From Macrotis lagotis (lineage: Eukaryota > Chordata > Mammalia > Peramelemorphia > Peramelidae): a stretch of DNA of 64,000 nt. The first letter of the stretch is position 1. Each line of letters starts with the position of its first letter. The notes under the pieces are model-generated. The model saw nothing but the letters and a program-made list of their open reading frames with translations. It was not told where the DNA came from and ran no database searches. The stretch lies in contig NC_133660.1 of NCBI RefSeq assembly GCF_037893015.1, positions 287,157,078 through 287,221,077 on the forward strand, in the 5' to 3' direction. The position numbers and the translations under genes were made by a program. Below are positions 47,301 through 54,317 of the stretch, in pieces.

Positions 47301-49009
47301 CCTCATTTTACAGATGAGGAAATGGAGGCCTACAGAGAGGAGGCAACTTGCCCAAGGTGGTTCAGTGGTTAGGGCACCGGATTTGGAATAAGGAAGACAT
47401 GAGTTTCGATGCTGCCTCTGATGCTAAATGAGAGGGATCAGCTCCAAATCTTTCCAGCTCTAAATCCATGCTACTTTGGTGCAAGATTTGAACCCAAGTC
47501 TTCTGACTTGAGAGCCAGTGTATTTTGCATTGGACTGCCTGGTCTCGCTGCTGCCCTCTCCCTCCACTGCCTTCTCCTGGGCTGGGTCTCTTACTTGCTC
47601 CCCATGGAAATATTTCTCTTGGTGACCTGAGGGCAGAGGTCCTGAAGGGCATTGCTCTGGGCAAGGCGGCTCACCGTTTCTTTCCTGCTTACTCAGCTTG
47701 GGGAAGTGAGCTGTGAGAAGGTCACCTGCCAGCCAGCCTGCGCCGACCCCAGTCCAGCTTCGAGAGACTGTTGCACCTTCTGCCAAGGTGAGATGCTCGC
47801 CCTGGGCCTCTGCATCATCTTCCTGCCTCTTCTGGGAGTCCAAGATAAGTCAAAACAGGCAGGAACCCCAGGGGACAGCCTTTCCCCTCCCATTTTACAG
47901 ATATGGAAACTGAGACTCAAGGCAGGGAAGTGACTTGTTCGAGGGCATGCCAGGTAGAAATGATAGAGCTGGGATTTAAGGTGAGGCTTGTTTGACTCCA
48001 AAACCAACTCCATCATTTTACTCAGGCCACCCAGCCAACAAGAATTTATTAAATGCTTGAGGAACCAAAGGAAGACAAAGCAAAAATCCTAATAACTAAC
48101 ATTAGTATAATGCCTTAAGGTTTTATACTAATCCAAGGAGGGTGCTATGAATATGCCTATTTTTTTACAAATAGAGAAACTGAGGCTGGCAGAGATTAGG
48201 TGAGCTGCCAGTGGTCACCTAAGAGGTAGGTCTTTGTGTCTCCAGGTGCTATGCTGGCTCCACTGTCCCCAACTGCCTCCAACCCAGGTTCTGCTCCCAG
48301 GGAGTCAACACAGCCAGGTTGAGGCCTGCTCAGAGGATTGGGGGGAGCACCGGGCTAGTATTGACTTTGTTTCCCTTCCCTCAAATCTTCAGGGGTCCTG
48401 CTGCCTGTGGAAGGGAAGCCCGAGCTCTCTCTGCCTAAAGCCAGCCAGAGCTCTGGACAAGCAGTCGGGATCCCCCAAAACTGCAGCATCTGCCCTGGAG
48501 TCCCCCAGGCTGATGCCCGGAGCCTGCGGCTTCTGTCAAGAAAGAACACATTGACGGTGGAGACTTCAGCCATGGAGCCTCCAAAGCCAGAGCCCCCCCG
48601 CCTGCCCCGGCAGCGGACAAGAACTTTTCAGGGTGCTTGTTCTTCACCGGGAGCCTCGTGTCTCCATCAGTTTACCCCGGGAACCTCTCATCTACCTCCT
48701 GTCTCCCCAGAGGTTCCTCCATCTCTTCCCGCTATTGCTGAGACTTCTCTCCCATTGGCCAGGGGCCCAGGGACCCTCCCTGCCCAGGCAGCACCTGAGG
48801 GGCTTTTGCCACCCATCATCCAAGTGACAAGACTTTCTGGGCCTGGTGAGAGCAGGCCGGATCCTTCAGAGTCCCCCACAGTCAGTTCAGTGCTTCCTGC
48901 ATCTTCCCCCAACATTGCTAGACTCTCTTCCTCTCCTACAGTTTCTCCCAGTCCTCCCTGGCAGAAACCTCCAGAGAATCCCTCCCCTGAGGGAGAGCAG
49001 AGGGAATAA
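21499..49009 (+). CDS. VWCE: VWCE, von Willebrand factor C and EGF domain-containing protein (complete, 20 exons)
   Basis: Secreted multidomain protein of the matrix/growth-factor-binding type (human VWCE, also called URG11). Exons: 21499-21614, 27355-27449, 27597-27686, 29479-29607, 31345-31461, 33610-33726, 35427-35555, 38937-39400, 39476-39569, 40717-40799, 41430-41517, 42396-42481, 42752-42869, 43049-43134, 44026-44122, 45832-45914, 46210-46300, 47028-47110, 47697-47787, 48393-49009 (TAA). They join in frame to 957 aa; human is about 955. Start ATG 21499 opens MWAGLLLR, a signal peptide with nine alanines, as in human. Order: Cys-rich N-terminus, EGF-like modules, Pro/Ser/Thr linker, six VWC modules, low-complexity C-terminus. 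All splice sites are GT-AG. Cysteine spacing is kept in every module. Confidence 0.96.
21523..21549 (+). repeat. VWCE: GCC triplet run coding nine alanines
   Basis: Nine perfect GCC codons (codons 9-17) inside the VWCE signal peptide core. Triplet runs of this kind vary in length between individuals and species. Confidence 0.9.
21790..22125 (+). repeat. 45-bp minisatellite in VWCE intron 1
   Basis: Seven nearly identical copies of a 45-base unit (starts GGGCGCTGGGGTCCAGAGGG) from 21790 to 22104, then a diverging partial copy. It starts 175 bases after exon 1. As 45 is a multiple of 3, unbroken frames run through it on both strands; these are not genes. Confidence 0.95.
23129..23191 (+). repeat. 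TG microsatellite with CG core
   Basis: Alternating pyrimidine-purine run of about 62 bases, with GCGCGCGCGCACGTG in the middle. In VWCE intron 1. Confidence 0.95.
23625..23735 (+). repeat. CT microsatellite in polypyrimidine tract
   Basis: About 110 bases nearly all C/T, with a pure CT run at about 23668-23702. In VWCE intron 1. Confidence 0.9.
24450..24640 (-). repeat. MIR-like SINE piece
   Basis: CATTTTACAGATGAGGTAAC, then CCCAGGGAGTGAACTTCAGA and a Cys-box-like region before ATTCTACTAGACTCAGT. Old and degraded. Confidence 0.4.
25504..25551 (+). repeat. GT microsatellite
   Basis: Pure GT run of about 46 bases in VWCE intron 1. Cys-Val and Thr-His frames through it are spurious. Confidence 0.95.
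26195..26640 (+). repeat. Family-X interspersed repeat
   Basis: Contains GAAAGCATTCCAAGGATGGA, GGAGATAGGGAGCCAATGTG and TTAGGAAAATCACTTTGGCA in the same order as in 31740-32660. Class unknown. Confidence 0.5.
26745..27175 (+). mobile_element. Composite SINE with L2-like tail
   Basis: Head GCAGTGGATAGAACGCCAGC, middle TATCTGGCCACTGGACTCAG and TCACTTGCTTGTCATGGCAT, tail CCTGAGGGCAGGGATGGTTT ending in AATAAATATTTACTAAATTA. Same architecture as 18620-19035. Confidence 0.65.
28340..28480 (-). mobile_element. Short L1-like 3' fragment
   Basis: TTTAACATTTACTTTTTGC, TTGAGTTTTAAATTCTCTCC and a pyrimidine stretch resemble the antisense L1 3' ends at 3705 and 63410. Weak match. Confidence 0.35.
28481..28520 (+). 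repeat. AT microsatellite
   Basis: Pure TA run of about 38 bases in the intron before VWCE exon 4. Confidence 0.95.
28535..28730 (+). mobile_element. SINE of the GGGGTCACAAA-type family
   Basis: Head AGCAGCTAAGTGGCCCATTG, then TCCTCATCTGTAAAATGAGC, GAAGGAAATGACAGATAACC, GTATCTTTGCCAAGA and CAAATGGGGTCACAAAAAAC. Sense copy of the second SINE family. Confidence 0.7.
30455..30590 (+). repeat. MIR-like SINE
   Basis: GTGATGTAGTGGAAAGAGCG, a GTACCACTTATTACCTGGGT segment and CATTTTACAGATGAGGAGG, the order of an old MIR in sense orientation. Confidence 0.5.
30960..31075 (+). repeat. Family-X repeat, 5' piece
   Basis: GAACACTTATTAAGGACTGA, GTCCTGGTGCTAGAAATACC and CCCTGCCCTCCAGGAGCTTA match the start of the long repeat at 31740. 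Confidence 0.5.
31060..31300 (-). mobile_element. L3/CR1-type LINE reverse-transcriptase fossil
   Basis: The - strand frame 31055-31279 contains [10 protein letters not shown] followed by [18 protein letters not shown], the known GVPQGS and I-N-D-L...F-A-D-D pattern of non-LTR reverse transcriptases of the L3/CR1 type, with decay between. It ends 45 bases before VWCE exon 5, on the opposite strand. Confidence 0.7.
31740..32660 (+). repeat. Family-X interspersed repeat with internal microsatellite
   Basis: Longest copy of the unclassified repeat: GCAATGAACATTTATTAACT, CCTGCCCTCAAGGAGTTTAG, AGGGAAGGCACTAGGATTAA, GAAGGGCTTTGAATGGCAAA, then the GT/GA tract (32201-32416), then GGAAAATCACTTTGGTGACT and GCAGGCTATTGCAGTAATCC. 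I do not know its class. Confidence 0.6.
32201..32416 (+). repeat. GT-GA composite microsatellite
   Basis: About 54 bases of pure GT pass directly into about 160 bases of GA/GACA purine-rich repeat. Inside family-X repeat, VWCE intron 5. Confidence 0.95.
32925..33110 (-). mobile_element. Composite-SINE family fragment
   Basis: The + strand has TTGTCCTTCATTCTTGAAGA, GACATGCACATGAACTGGAT and GGGTCCAGTGGCTAGAAATG, the reverse complement of the middle segment in 18620-19035. Confidence 0.55.
34600..34830 (+). repeat. MIR-like SINE
   Basis: GAGTTCGAATCCAGCCCCGG, GTGACCCTGGACAAGTCACT, then a CACAGGCTGGTTAGTAGAAT segment and a TCAATGTAAATATTGTCATT tail. In VWCE intron 6. Confidence 0.5.
35055..35255 (-). 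repeat. MIR-like SINE
   Basis: CTCATTTGATCCTCACAACA, TATCCCCATTTGACAGATGA, AGTGACTTGGCCAGGGTCAT and a TCTGGACTCCAGGCCTGACA end: textbook antisense MIR layout. Confidence 0.65.
35755..35980 (+). repeat. L2-like tail running into degenerate GGAT repeat
   Basis: TAGCACAGTATCTGGTATAC and CACTTAATAAATGCTTATGG (L2-type tail) lead into imperfect GGATGGAT/TATG units and three near-copies of an AGAAGATCCAGAAAT-type unit up to about 36020. Confidence 0.6.
36520..36640 (-). mobile_element. SINE fragment
   Basis: GAGACAATGAGTATTGTGAC to GGCACCACCCAGCTGCCCC, antisense, with T-run at its left. A diverged relative of the WSINE1-like family. Confidence 0.55.
36730..36877 (-). mobile_element. WSINE1-like marsupial SINE
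   Basis: TTGCAAGGCAAATGGGGTTA through GCTCTATCCACC to CCCCTAGCTGCCCC. Nearly full length, antisense, in VWCE intron 7. Confidence 0.85.
37715..37890 (-). repeat. MIR-like SINE
   Basis: TCTCATTTTACAGATGGGAA, AGTAATTTGCTTAGGTACAT, GATTTGAACTCAGATTTTCC and a CTGCACCACCTGGAAGCC end. Confidence 0.55.
37955..38108 (-). mobile_element. WSINE1-like marsupial SINE
   Basis: TTTTGCAAGGCAATAGGGTT to TGTACCACCTAGCTGCCCCT, full-length antisense copy in VWCE intron 7. Confidence 0.85.
38140..38420 (+). repeat. L3/CR1-like LINE fragment
   Basis: TTTGATGAGATTGAGAGCAT, CCAGAAGAGGGCGCCCGGG and ATGGGGACGATGGACTTTG resemble the conserved gagcgtccagaggagggc region of old L3/CR1-like elements. A related scrap lies at about 37590-37640. 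Confidence 0.4.
38937..39400 (+). other. VWCE: VWCE exon 8, Pro/Ser/Thr linker and first half of VWC1
   Basis: Longest internal exon (464 bases). It codes [14 protein letters not shown] at its start, as in human, then about 110 residues rich in Pro, Ser and Thr (likely disordered and O-glycosylated), then [12 protein letters not shown]...CLHCGCQ, the first half of VWC1. It is followed by a very short 75-base intron. Confidence 0.9.
40855..40935 (+). other. No feature: G-run and unassigned intron sequence
   Basis: A run of G at about 40878-40890 after VWCE exon 10; nothing else is recognised between 40800 and 41429. Confidence 0.4.
44228..44805 (-). mobile_element. L1 3'-end fragment, antisense to VWCE
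   Basis: TGTACAGTGTTCTTCTGGCT, TTCACTCAGCATCAGTTTAC, CCATTCCCCAATTGTTGGGC, GATCTCTTTGAGATACAGAC and ATCAAAGGGTATGCACAG appear on + strand, all antisense L1 marks. In VWCE intron 15. Confidence 0.75.
46340..46890 (+). repeat. Family-X repeat interrupted by a SINE
   Basis: Left piece ends near CCTCAGGGGGTTTACATTCT; right piece resumes about 46735 and includes ATGCCTCTTCTGAGAAGTGG, GTCAGGAGGAATGCATTTTA and AGGCCTGGAGGTGGGGGATG. The copy at 46475-46680 sits between them. Confidence 0.5.
46475..46680 (-). mobile_element. SINE of the GGGGTCACAAA-type family (degraded)
   Basis: GTTGTTGTTCAGTTATGAGC, TGTCACTTCCTTCTCCAGTA and CATTTGAACCCAGGTCTTCT on + strand. In VWCE intron 17. Confidence 0.55.
48393..49009 (+). 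other. VWCE: VWCE last coding exon, low-complexity tail
   Basis: Codes the last 204 residues. It opens [17 protein letters not shown], holds NCSICPG (compare NCSSCPG in human), and is then dominated by Pro, Ser, Leu and Thr. The TAA is at 49007-49009. The frame is open throughout; the tail is far less similar to human than the modules before it. Confidence 0.85.
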
Positions 49010-49049
49010 TGGGGTCTGGTGTGGAGGACTGGGCCAGGAAGCCCATGAT

Positions 49050-49329
49050 GGGAGGGAGAGGAGGGAGAGAGAGACAGACAGAGACAGACACAGACACAGA
49101 CACAGACACAGACACAGACACAGACAGACAGAGAGAGACAGACAGAGACAGAGAAAGAGGGGGGGACATTGAGGAGAGAGAGAGATAGAAAAGAGATTGA
49201 GAGAGAGAGAGAGTGATGTGTATATATATATATGTATGTATATACACATATGTATATGTATGTATATATATACATATATATACACACATACAGATACATT
49301 TATATGTATGGGGAGAGAAAGCCCGAGGC

Positions 49330-49368
<39 letters not shown>

Positions 49369-49431
49369 ATTGAGAGAGCCTGAGAGAGAGTGATATATAT
49401 ATATATATATACTCACATACATATGTATATG

Positions 49432-49475
<44 letters not shown>

Positions 49476-49650
49476 TATACATTTATATGTATGGAGAGAG
49501 AGAGCCTGAGGAAGACAGAGAGAGAGAGACAGAGACAGAGACTGAGAGAGACAGAGAGAGAGAGAGACAGAGACTGAGAGAGACAGAGAGACAGAGACTG
49601 AGAGAGACAGAGATAGAGAGAGACAGACTGAGAGAGAGACAGAGAGCCAG

Positions 49651-49693
<43 letters not shown>

Positions 49694-49704
49694 CACAGAG
49701 AGAG

Positions 49705-49768
<64 letters not shown>

Positions 49769-49868
49769 GTTATGTGAATATGTGAGTAGCTCCAGATAAA
49801 GGAAAAAAGAGACAGAGAGTGAGAGACAAACATATATGTATAAATATATAGAGAGAGACAGAGATGAG

Positions 49869-49931
<63 letters not shown>
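49050..49931 (+). repeat. AG / ACAG / AT compound simple repeat
   Basis: About 880 bases of GAGA, GACAGA and CACAGA purine-rich runs, broken by two AT/GTAT islands (about 49215-49310 and 49392-49490). The islands and their GA flanks look like copies of one another: a TATGTATGGGGAGAG / TATGTATGGAGAGAG join occurs at each end. Ser-Leu, Arg-Glu and Tyr-Ile frames here are spurious. Confidence 0.95.
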
Positions 49932-49933
<2 letters not shown>

Positions 49934-50264
49934 AGATTCCTGGTGAATGGGATGGGGAAAGTCTTACTCCCACTAGGTTTCCACCTGCTCCAATGGTGCC
50001 AAGTCCATGCTCTACAGGAATTGAAAATTGGATGAACTCCTCCATCCTGCCTATCCTTCAGACAATCCAGAGCCCAGGCAGATGGTGGAGGGAAGCAGAT
50101 CACAGCCTCCACCACCTTATCGGATCATCTTCCCAACCTCTTCTCTGTTTCTCCTGGGGAAGCCCAGGAATTTGAGAAGAGTTGGGGAGGTACTGGAGCT
50201 GGACCAGGTGTGGAGTGGCTTCAGAGACTTCCCTGATGCCTCATTCTTAGCCTGAGGTCTCTCA

Positions 50265-50270
50265 ATTAAA
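50265..50270 (+). terminator. VWCE: VWCE polyadenylation signal ATTAAA (candidate)
   Basis: Variant hexamer 1.26 kb after the stop codon, followed by GGTTTCTCAATT. Chosen as the first plausible signal beyond the repeat block. Confidence 0.55.
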
Positions 50271-50729
50271 GGTTTCTCAATTACCCCAAGCTTGCCCTAC
50301 TTCATTCCTGATTCTCTCTCCTTCAGCCCCCTCTCCGCCCATGATTGGAGCCTCAAATAGCCAGAGACCAGGGAGAGTTTAGAGGGGATCCATAGCTACA
50401 TTCGAGAGATAGGAGTAAAAATGGAATCTTTGAATGGTTTGCCTTAAGGGATTCCTGGATAAAAAACTCCCAATCACCAATGCAGGTTGGTGTCTCTTCT
50501 CCAAATTATTTTCTGAAAAGAATTGGCTAGAGAATTGAGAAGTTCAGGAAATTGTCCAGAGTCAGACTATTCTGGAAGAAATAAAGTCCCATATTCATCT
50601 CTGCCTTCTAGTCTGGGAGAAAACCCCTTCGCTTAATTGGAGGGAACTACCCCCTCCAACCCAGTCCAGCAGCCAATCTCTTGTGTACTCTGACCTGTGG
50701 GATCCTTAGAAAGGACCAGGAGCTCCTTG

Positions 50730-50830
50730 AAAGGAGAGGGTGCTTCATTCCTTGGCATTTGTGTTCCCATGGTCTGGGCAAGAGTGTCTCGTATACAGTA
50801 GGTGCTTAATAAATAATTGTGGCTTGATTG
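50730..50830 (+). repeat. L2-like 3' tail
   Basis: GTGCTTCATTCCTTGGCATT, GAGTGTCTCGTATACAGTAG and GTGCTTAATAAATAATTGTG. Confidence 0.5.
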
Positions 50831-50869
50831 GCTACTGTGTTTTGAATAGAAGTTACTTGGATTCACTTT

Positions 50870-51460
50870 CAACCAATCCAACAAGCATTAAGCATCTACT
50901 CTATGCCAGTGGGAAGATTCAAGGACCAAAATTAATTTTTTTGGTTTTTTTTGGCAAGGCTAAGTGACTTGCCCAAGGTCACACAGCTAGGTAATTATTA
51001 AGTGTCTGAGACCAAATTTGAACTCAGGTCCTCCTGACTCCAGGGCCAGTGTTCTATCCACTGTGCCACCTAGCTGCCCCTTGACCAAAATTAAGTGGTT
51101 CTTGCCCTCCAGAGGCTTACATTCTTTAGCAGGTAAATCTATATAAAAGATATGCATTTAAGTAAATACAACAACACTGAAAAGTAATTTGGTGACTGGA
51201 GGAGGCCATAACCACCAAAAGCATCAGCAAAGGTCTCTAGTTGAGTTTTGAAGGAATGAGGGATTTCAAGAGATGGAGAACATTCCAGTTTGGGGAGGGA
51301 CAAGGAGTATGTGAAGAGAATGGAAGGCCCAGAGAGATCTGCCTTTCACTGGGTGGATTGATATTTCCAAGCATTGAACATTTTAGGAGATTTGTTTTAG
51401 GGTTGAGAAATGTGAACTTTGGAAGGAATGACTTGTGAGGCACAGCAGGGTTTGACTGTT
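50870..51460 (+). repeat. Family-X repeat split by a SINE
   Basis: Left piece (AAGCATTAAGCATCTACTCT, GTGGGAAGATTCAAGGACC) continues after the SINE with GTGGTTCTTGCCCTCCAGAG and GGAGAACATTCCAGTTTGGG, as expected of family X. Confidence 0.55.
50935..51080 (-). mobile_element. WSINE1-like SINE with perfect target-site duplication
   Basis: Antisense copy from the T-run to CCACCTAGCTGCCCC. The 12-base sequence GACCAAAATTAA stands at 50923-50934 and again at 51083-51094. Confidence 0.9.
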
Positions 51461-51669
51461 AGCCAAGTAGGCCAATCATTTTTATCGCTAAGGGCTTTGA
51501 AAGGTCTCCTCAACCTCTCCCACAAAATGGTTGAAACCCATCTCATCTTACTGAGCTGCCAGAGCCCACTTTGGGCATATTGTGGTGTCTCAGATGGGCA
51601 TAGCACAGAACTTTGCCTGATGACTCCCACCCCCACCCCCTTTCTTATTTGCATTTGGAGGTTGGGATC

Positions 51670-51840
51670 AGGTTCTTTCTTGTCTAGGCTTGGCAAGAAT
51701 TCAGAAAAAAATGAGCAGGAGCTAATGTCACTATTATTTGTCCTCCTCAGACCTCATCTGCAATATTGCGTTTACCCCAGTTGGGAAAATCTGGTGATAC
51801 ACCAGAATGAATATGGAGAAGGGCAGTGAGATTTGAAGGG
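51670..51840 (+). repeat. L3/CR1-like LINE fragment
   Basis: TCAGACCTCATCTGCAATAT, GCGTTTACCCCAGTTGGG resemble the conserved agaccacatctggagta segment of old L3/CR1-type elements. Confidence 0.4.
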
Positions 51841-52164
51841 CAGGATTTGAACTCTGGTTTTCCTGACTCCAATCCCATTCTTTATCTGCTAGGCCATGTT
51901 GTTCCATTTGGTTGTGAAATATTTTGGGGGGAGGCATTTGACAAGCTGTGAATGTGGCTGCTCTAGGGAAAATGGGAAGGTAAGCCCACATCACAAAACC
52001 TGGTCACCAGAGATGGGGACAATGAAGAGCAGAATCATTGGAGCCAAATAGCTGATGTGTTGTGACAAGGAAGAGAAATCAGACTTGTGCTGCAAAGCTC
52101 CAGAAGGCGAGGCCGTGTTTCAAGGAGACAAACGACTAGATGTAAGAAAGAGCTTCCTCCCAGT

Positions 52165-52335
52165 CACTGTTATTCAGTCGTGGCTGATCCTCCATGAGAG
52201 CAATTTGTCATTGTCTTCTCCAACTCATTTTACAGAAAAGGAAACTGAGTCCAAGAGGGTGAAGGGTCTAAGGGTCTGAGTCTGGATTTGAACCCAGGTC
52301 TTCCTGACTCCAGACCTCAAGCTCTGTGTATTATG
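52165..52335 (-). mobile_element. SINE of the GGGGTCACAAA-type family (degraded)
   Basis: GTTATTCAGTCGTGGCTGAT, GTCATTGTCTTCTCCAACTC, ATTTGAACCCAGGTCTTCCT on + strand. Confidence 0.6.
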
Positions 52336-52466
52336 GGGCTCACTAATACCCAGGTCCTACCAATCAGAGCTATACAAGGCGACTGCCCTGGGAGATGGTG
52401 GGATCATTCTTCACTGGAGATTCTCAGGCAGAGGTTGAATAGTCATCCAGTATGTCAAAGATTATT

Positions 52467-52687
52467 TCTTCCTTCCTTCCTTCCTTCCTTCCTTCCTTCC
52501 TTCCTTCCTTCCTTCCTTCCTTCCTTCCTTCCTTCCTTTCTCTCTCTTTCTTTCCTTCTCTTTCTCTCCCTTCTTTCTCTCCTCTTCTTTCTCTTTTTCT
52601 CTCTCTTCATTTCTTCCTTCCTTCTTCCTTCCTTCTCCTCTTCTTTCCTTCCTTCTTCCTTCCTTCCTTCCTTCTTCCTTCCTTCCT

Positions 52688-52719
<32 letters not shown>

Positions 52720-52758
52720 TGTCTTTCCTTCTTCCTTCCTTCCTTCCTTCCTTCCTTC

Positions 52759-52809
<51 letters not shown>

Positions 52810-52927
52810 TCCTTCTCTTTCCCTTCCTTCCTTCTCTCCTCTTTTCTCTCTTTTTCTCTCTCTTCATTTCTTCTTTCTTCCTTCCTTCCTTCTCCTCTTC
52901 TTTCCTTCCTTCCTTCTTCCTTCCTTT

Positions 52928-52958
<31 letters not shown>

Positions 52959-53160
52959 CTCTCTTCTTCCCTTCCTTCCTTCTCTCCTCTTCTCTCTCTT
53001 TTTCTCTCTCTTCATTTCTTCCTTCCTTCTCCTCTTCTTTCCTTCCTTCTTCCTTCTCTTTCTTTCTTTCTTTCTTTCCTTCCTTCCTTCCTTCCTTCTC
53101 TTCTCTCTCTCTTTCTCTCCCTTCCTTCCTTCTCTTCTTTCCTTCCTTCCTTCTTCCTTC

Positions 53161-53214
<54 letters not shown>

Positions 53215-53320
53215 TTCCTTCTCTTCTCTCTCTTTCTTTCTCTTCCTTCCTTCCTTCCTTCCTTCCTTCCTTCCTTCCTTCCTTCCTTCCTTCCTTTCTT
53301 CCTTCCTTCCTTTCTTTTCC
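52467..53320 (+). repeat. 850-bp TTCC/TTTC polypyrimidine tract
   Basis: Almost only C and T on + strand for 854 bases: TTCC runs at both ends, TTTC runs inside and mixed CTCTTCTT segments between. The long Ser-Phe-Leu and Lys-Glu-Arg frames (up to 347 aa) are artefacts of composition. Confidence 0.97.
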
Positions 53321-53404
53321 AACTGAGTTAAATTCAGTGGCCTCTGAGGTCCCTTCTAACACTGAGATTCCTGTGGTTATACACTAGAATTTCCCCTACA
53401 TTTG

Positions 53405-53640
53405 ACTAATGATTAATCATATTTATATACCACTTTAAAGTTTGCCTTTCCATCTTCTCTCAATTGTTCCTCCCAACAGCGCTGGAGGTAGATGCTATAT
53501 TTATACCTGCTTTATAGATGAGAAAATTCAAGCTGAGAAAGGTAAAGTAACTTGCCCAGGGTCACACAGTTATGTAACTAAGGAGCGTATAACTCCCGCC
53601 TTCCTGACTCCAACCCCAGTGCTTTATCTCCTAGGCCACA
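53405..53640 (-). repeat. MIR-like SINE
   Basis: TATACCACTTTAAAGTTTGC, CCTGCTTTATAGATGAGAAA, GTAACTTGCCCAGGGTCACA and CTTCCTGACTCCAACCCCAG in antisense MIR order. Confidence 0.6.
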
Positions 53641-54170
53641 TTGTTCCATTTGGCTGCAAAATATGTTGGGGAGAGGCATGTATTGGCAAGCTGTAAATGC
53701 TGCTCTGGGGAAGATGGGAAGATGGATCAAGAAAGCCTAGGGGCATTTTGGAGCCCAATAGAGGCAAAGCCCATTTTGTTATTTCCCTCATTCCTTATCT
53801 GGGAGTCCCCACTATCAGAATCACAAGATGTGTAACCAGATGTTCATAGGTGACTATGTAAGAGAGAAAAGGGGTTAGAATCATTGAGCCTAGAAGGGAT
53901 CTTCAGAGACCAGGTGGTCCAAATCTCCCATTGCCTCTGGAGGGAAGGACTGAAGTCAGAGAGATTTAGTGACTTGACCAATATCACATACACAGTAAGT
54001 AGTAGAACTGGACTGCATGCCTTGGTCCTTTTAACTCCAAATCTAGGCTTCTTTTGATTTCATTACCCTTTATTCGTCACCCTAGTCTCCCATTTCCCAT
54101 ACCCTAAGTATTTTAACCCAATTGTGTGGTAGAGATATAAGGATGAAAGAACTGCAACTCCATGGACTCA

Positions 54171-54317
54171 TTTGTTTTATTAACATTCAGGGTTCTTCAT
54201 CCAACCCACCATCCCAGCAGAGGAGTATTTTAGAGAACTCTAAATATTGGGAACTTGAAAGGACCCGGGCATGATCTCTTCTGGCAAAGCACCCCCAAAC
54301 CCTTAAGGTGCCAACTC
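54171..54317 (-). other. Pepsinogen 3' UTR
   Basis: Short 3' UTR of about 145 bases between the stop codon (54318-54320) and the AATAAA on the - strand at 54176-54181. Confidence 0.65.
54176..54181 (-). terminator. Pepsinogen polyadenylation signal AATAAA
   Basis: TTTATT on + strand, about 137 bases beyond the stop codon of the - strand gene. Canonical. Confidence 0.75.

Larger units (their letters stand above)
39476..47787 (+). other. VWCE: VWCE VWC-module exons 9-19
   Basis: VWC1 ends in exon 9; VWC2 to VWC6 are coded by exon pairs 10/11, 12/13, 14/15, 16/17 and 18/19. Each pair enters at phase 1, is split at phase 0 after the C-x-C-Q/L segment, and leaves at phase 1. Endings such as GQCCFTC, GQCCPDC, GECCPVC and RDCCTFC give the expected CC-x-x-C motif; exon 11 reads SDCCPCV. 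Confidence 0.92.
49010..50285 (+). other. VWCE: VWCE 3' UTR (inferred)
   Basis: From the stop codon to just past ATTAAA at 50265-50270. Most of it is the simple-repeat block 49050-49931. An earlier end is possible, but I see no hexamer between the stop codon and the repeats. Confidence 0.6.
52060..53380 (+). repeat. L3/CR1-like tail interrupted by a SINE and a huge TTCC tract
   Basis: Outer pieces in order: GACAAACGACTAGATGTAAG and GAGCTTCCTCCCAGTCACTG (52125-52165), ATCAGAGCTATACAAGGCGA and GGCAGAGGTTGAATAGTCAT (52360-52460), and CAGTGGCCTCTGAGGTCCCT (53335-53355). Together they read as one old tail. Confidence 0.5.
50290..54170. other. VWCE-pepsinogen intergenic region (convergent)
   Basis: No gene is seen. 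Content: L2-like tail (50730-50830), family-X repeat split by a SINE (50870-51460), L3-like pieces (51670-51840, 52060-52165 and after 53320), a SINE (52165-52335), the 850-bp TTCC tract (52467-53320) and a MIR (53405-53640). 50.3-50.7, 51.85-52.05 and 53.65-54.15 kb hold nothing I can name. Confidence 0.7.

Noticed and set aside
48688-50115. Ser-Leu, Arg-Glu and Tyr-Ile frames of up to 273 codons around the AG/AT repeats
   Set aside because: Low-complexity translation of dinucleotide repeats; they run antisense to or beyond the VWCE stop.
52288-53387. Frames of 347 and 311 codons rich in Ser, Phe and Leu, and Lys/Arg/Glu frames opposite
   Set aside because: Pure product of the TTCC/TTTC tract; every frame is open because the tract lacks A/G on one strand.
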